DNA of 8,944 bases from Boseongicola sp. SB0675_bin_26. Its GTDB lineage: Bacteria > Pseudomonadota > Alphaproteobacteria > Rhodobacterales > Rhodobacteraceae. The position numbers were made by a program, and so were the translations under genes. The stretch covers positions 1-8,944 of the forward strand of contig VYCX01000092.1 in the NCBI GenBank assembly GCA_009843725.1. The letters run 5' to 3'. The notes beneath the pieces were generated by a model. It saw only the letters and a list, made by a program, of their open reading frames with translations. It ran no database searches and was not told where the DNA came from. Shown in pieces: positions 6,229-8,944 of this stretch (the stretch's first letter is position 1; every line of letters begins with the position of its first letter).

Positions 6229-7438
6229 CAGAATGACACGCCGCACGGCGACAAGGATGATCGCGGGAGCGATGGGCGGAGCGCTCGCCGCGCCGCTGTT
6301 CACGGGATCGGCCGCGGCGGCCAATCCCGTGAAGGTCGGCATGATGCTCACGACGTCCGGGGTGTTCGCCTCTTCCGGCGACATCATGTCGAGGTCGGCA
6401 AGGCTGTACCTCAAGCACGACGCGCCCGCGATTCTCGGCGACCATGCCATCGAGCTGATCGAGCGCGACGACACCGGGCCCAACCCGGACATCGCCAAGC
6501 GTCTCGCCACCGAGCTGATCACGCGCGACCGGGTCAACTTCATCGGCGGCCTGCAGTGGACGCCGAACACCAACGCGATCGCGCCGGTCCTGACGTCCGG
6601 CCGGACCCCCGGCGTCGTCATGAACGCCACCGGCGCCGTCACGACACGCCTGTCGCCCTACCTGGTGCGCTTCTCCCAGACGCTCTGGCAGAGCTGCTAC
6701 TACATGGGCGCCTGGGCGGCGCGAAACGGCATGCAGAAGGCCTACGCGCTGGTCACCGACTTCTCGCCTGGCCATGACGCCGAAGCGGCGTTCCATCTCG
6801 GCTTCACCGAAAGCGGCGGCGAGGTGATCGAGCAGGTCAGGATGCCGATCCGAAATCCCGACTTCACCCCGTTCCTGCAGCGTGTTCTTGACGCCGGGCC
6901 CGATGCCCTGTTCTGCTTCAACCCGGGCGGTCCCCAGGCCACGACGTTCATGCGGGCCTACGCTGAGCTTGGATTGAGAGACAGGGGCATCAGGCTGATC
7001 GGCTCCGGCTACCTGACCAGCGACGAGGAGCTGCCGAACATGGGCGCCGCCGCCGACGGCGTGCTCACGTCCCACTTCTATTCGGCGGCGGGCGATCGTC
7101 CCGCGAACCGGCGCTTCGCCGACCTGTGGCAGGCGGAGTACGGAGACGTGCTGTGGAACGAGCTTGCCATCGGCACCTGGGACGGCATGGCGGCGATCTG
7201 CCGGGCCGTGGCCGACACGAACGGCGCGGACGATCCGGACGCGGTGATCGAAAGCCTGAAGAGCTTCCAGACGGCAGACAGCCCGCGCGGTTCCGTCCGG
7301 ATCGATCCGGAAACCAGGGACATCATACAGAACATCTACATCCGGGAAGTCCGCATGGTTGACGGCGTTCCGCAGAACATCGAGTTCGAGACCTTCAGGG
7401 ACGTGAAGGATCCCTGGAAGGAACGCAATCCCGCGTAG
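6221..7438 (+). CDS. ABC transporter periplasmic substrate-binding protein (branched-chain amino acid/amide type)
   Basis: This 405-residue protein is the periplasmic receptor of the importer encoded next to it. It belongs to the Leu/Ile/Val-binding type I fold (LivK-like), whose members bind amino acids, urea, amides or aromatic acids. A cleavable signal spans about residues 1-34: twin arginines R7-R8 in MTRRTATRM, a hydrophobic stretch (13-27), and AAAA|NP as the likely cleavage site. The Arg pair suggests Tat export, though the rest of the Tat motif is weak and Sec is possible. The mature start VKVGMMLTTSGVFASSG (37-53) is the classic first strand and ligand loop; DFSPGHDAEAAF near residue 184 and SPRGSVRIDPETRD (354-367) are typical of the fold. 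It lacks a lipobox, so it should be soluble. The gene overlaps the cupin gene by eight bases and precedes livH by 24. Ligand identity is unknown; the enzymes upstream suggest an amide-, ureido- or guanidino-type compound. Confidence 0.92.
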   Translation: MTDRMTRRTATRMIAGAMGGALAAPLFTGSAAAANPVKVGMMLTTSGVFASSGDIMSRSARLYLKHDAPAILGDHAIELIERDDTGPNPDIAKRLATELITRDRVNFIGGLQWTPNTNAIAPVLTSGRTPGVVMNATGAVTTRLSPYLVRFSQTLWQSCYYMGAWAARNGMQKAYALVTDFSPGHDAEAAFHLGFTESGGEVIEQVRMPIRNPDFTPFLQRVLDAGPDALFCFNPGGPQATTFMRAYAELGLRDRGIRLIGSGYLTSDEELPNMGAAADGVLTSHFYSAAGDRPANRRFADLWQAEYGDVLWNELAIGTWDGMAAICRAVADTNGADDPDAVIESLKSFQTADSPRGSVRIDPETRDIIQNIYIREVRMVDGVPQNIEFETFRDVKDPWKERNPA

Positions 7439-7449
7439 CGGAAGCGATC

Positions 7450-7455
7450 AGGAGA
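7450..7455 (+). promoter_or_regulatory. Ribosome binding site supporting a GTG start for the LivH-type gene
   Basis: AGGAGA lies seven bases before GTG 7463. It supports this non-ATG start, as no in-frame ATG occurs until well inside the first membrane segments. Confidence 0.7.
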
Positions 7456-7462
7456 CCTGTCC

Positions 7463-8326
7463 GTGGACATCGTTCTTTCCATTCTGATCCATTCGGTCGC
7501 CTTCACGGCGCTGCTCTACCTGATCTCCGTCGGGCTGAGCGTCACCATGGGGCTGATGGGCTTCGCGAACCTTGCCCACGGCGTGTTCGCGATGATCGGG
7601 GGCTACGTCGCGGCGACGCTCATCACGGCGGTACACCTGCCGTGGTGGGCGGCGATCGCCCTCGCGCCCTTCATCGTCTCCGTCCTGGGAGTCGTTGCCG
7701 AAAGGGTCCTCTACAGCAGGCTCTACGGCAAGAGCGAGCTCGACCAGGTCCTGTTCTCCATCGGTCTCCTGTTCGTGGCGTCCGCCGTCGCCCAGAAACT
7801 CTACGGCCCGCTGCTGATCCAGGTCCCGATGCCGGCTGCCCTCCTTGAGCCGGTTCGGGTCCTGGGCGTGAGCACGTCGTCCTACAAGCTGGTGCTCGTG
7901 GCAACGGGCGCAACCGTCGCCCTCGCCGTGCTCTATGCGCTCGAGCGGACAACGCTCGGAGCGATGATACGCGCGGCGGTCGAGAACCGAGCCATGGCCG
8001 AGGGGCTGGGCCTCAACACGAGCCTGCTGTTCTCCGGGACGTTCGCGCTCGGAACCGGCCTGGCGGCGCTTGGCGGCGCGATCGGCGCGGAGCTGTTCCC
8101 CATCACGCCGGCCTACGGCTTCGTCTACCTCGTGTATTTCATGATCGTCGTTGCCATCGCCGGCCTCGGAACGGTCCGGGGCGCCTTCATCGCCTCCTTC
8201 CTCGTGGCCCTGACGTCAACGGTCTCGGCCTACTTCGTGCCCGAATACGGCACCATCGTCCTGTTCGCCGCGGTGTTCCTGCTGCTGCTCGCGCGGCCTC
8301 AGGGACTGTTCGGGAGGCTGTCATGA
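7463..8326 (+). CDS. ABC transporter permease, LivH type
   Basis: This 287-residue inner-membrane permease is one half of the channel of a branched-chain-amino-acid-type (HAAT) importer. It is hydrophobic throughout, with about eight predicted membrane segments, roughly at 5-30, 35-58, 60-80, 95-112, 142-162, 188-210, 218-240 and 262-278. Family marks are GLMGFANLAHGVFAMIGGY (30-48), the cytoplasmic coupling loop GAMIRAAVENRAMAEGLGLN (166-185) that contacts the ATPase, and VAIAGLGTVRGAF (230-242). The C-terminus LLLLARPQGLFGR is standard for LivH. The start is GTG with a clear Shine-Dalgarno. It overlaps the LivM-type gene by four bases (ATGA). Substrate specificity lies mainly with the binding protein, so the symbol livH is not given as a functional claim. 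Confidence 0.94.
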   Translation: MDIVLSILIHSVAFTALLYLISVGLSVTMGLMGFANLAHGVFAMIGGYVAATLITAVHLPWWAAIALAPFIVSVLGVVAERVLYSRLYGKSELDQVLFSIGLLFVASAVAQKLYGPLLIQVPMPAALLEPVRVLGVSTSSYKLVLVATGATVALAVLYALERTTLGAMIRAAVENRAMAEGLGLNTSLLFSGTFALGTGLAALGGAIGAELFPITPAYGFVYLVYFMIVVAIAGLGTVRGAFIASFLVALTSTVSAYFVPEYGTIVLFAAVFLLLLARPQGLFGRLS

Positions 8327-8944
8327 CCGATGTCACGCTGACCGGCAACATTGCCGCGCGGGCCTTGGGCAAGCGCCGCCTGCGACCGGTCGAGTTCCTT
8401 CCGCTGCTTGCCGTCTGCGCCGCACCGCTCCTGGGCGAGCAGTACCTTCCGCTTGCGACGCAGATTGCCATCTTCATCATTTTCTGCCTGTCGCTCGACC
8501 TTCTCGTCGGCTACGGCGGCATCGTCACCATTGGCCACAGCGTGTTCTTCGGGCTGGGCGCCTACACGTCGGGCATCCTGTCCGCCAACGGATACGGCGA
8601 CCCCTTGACAGGCCTTGTCGCCGGCGCCGCCGTTGCCGCGGCGGGCTCGTTGCTGCTTGGCGCCTTCGTCCTGAGGGTGCACGGCTTCACCTTCCTGATG
8701 GTGACGCTGTGCTCGGTGTTCCTGATGCAGGAGATAGCGAACAAGGCGACCGGACTGACCGGCGGCGTCGACGGTCTCGTGGGCGTAAGCACGCAGCCGC
8801 TGCTCGGCATCTTCGCCTTCGACCTGTGGGGCAGGACGGGATTCGGCTACGCCGTTGCCGTCCTTGCCGCGGCTTTCCTCCTGGTGCGCCTGCTGATGGC
8901 GACGCCCTTCGGACTTTCGATCGTCGCGATCAGGGACAACAGGC
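8323..8944 (+). CDS. ABC transporter permease, LivM type (3' end cut by the window edge)
   Basis: The first 207 codons of the second permease subunit are present, starting at ATG 8323 within the ATGA overlap with the preceding stop. GGGAGG (8312-8317), five bases upstream, supports the start. After a hydrophilic N-terminus (1-22) comes a hydrophobic segment and then the LivM signature LSLDLLVGYGGIVTIGHS (56-73) with FFGLGAYTSG (75-84). TFLMVTLCSVFLMQEIANK and GLTGGVDGL follow, and then ATPFGLSIVAIRDN, the start of the ATPase-coupling loop near the edge. LivM proteins usually run to 300-350 residues, so about a third is missing. The frame is open to the last base, so the truncation is due to the window and not to mutation. 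The ATPase genes (livG/livF type) are expected next. Confidence 0.92.
   Translation, partial: MTDVTLTGNIAARALGKRRLRPVEFLPLLAVCAAPLLGEQYLPLATQIAIFIIFCLSLDLLVGYGGIVTIGHSVFFGLGAYTSGILSANGYGDPLTGLVAGAAVAAAGSLLLGAFVLRVHGFTFLMVTLCSVFLMQEIANKATGLTGGVDGLVGVSTQPLLGIFAFDLWGRTGFGYAVAVLAAAFLLVRLLMATPFGLSIVAIRDNR

Overview
The window looks like chromosomal DNA of a GC-rich alphaproteobacterium, most probably a member of the Rhodobacterales. The GatA and GatC proteins closely resemble what I remember of that order, including the GatC tail APDAREG..VPKVVE and the GatA C-terminus GFVAKP.KWW. No tRNA, rRNA, CRISPR array, insertion sequence or transposase was found.

Region 1 (about 1-2032, minus strand) is a housekeeping block. 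In transcription order it holds a weak candidate promoter, gatC, gatA three bases further on, and the start of a small lipoprotein gene that runs off the left edge. GatC and GatA are two of the three subunits of the tRNA-dependent Asp/Glu amidotransferase; gatB is not in the window.

Region 2 (1975-2764) is about 790 bases with no convincing gene. The best candidate in it is a 68-codon minus-strand ORF with a good Shine-Dalgarno sequence but no recognisable family. This stretch separates the housekeeping block from an accessory-looking metabolic locus and may be a recombination or insertion junction.

Region 3 (2765-8944) is the interesting part. A stand-alone amidase-signature hydrolase (minus strand) is divergent from a compact plus-strand operon: a DUF1989 protein (the family of urea-carboxylase-associated proteins and carboxyguanidine deiminase subunits), a DUF2848 protein, a one-domain cupin, a periplasmic substrate-binding protein, a LivH-type permease and a LivM-type permease cut by the right edge. 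Spacing is tight (17, 20, -8, 24 and -4 bases), as expected for one transcript. The 112-base divergent spacer is AT-rich and carries a 15-base palindrome suited to a shared operator.

The most economical reading is one uptake-and-breakdown unit. A branched-chain-amino-acid-type ABC importer would bring in a small, probably amide-, ureido- or guanidino-containing compound, and the amidase, DUF1989, DUF2848 and cupin proteins would degrade it. The substrate cannot be read from the sequence, and I know of no characterised pathway with this exact gene set. No transcriptional regulator and no ABC ATPase genes (livG/livF) are in the window; the ATPases are expected just past the right edge.
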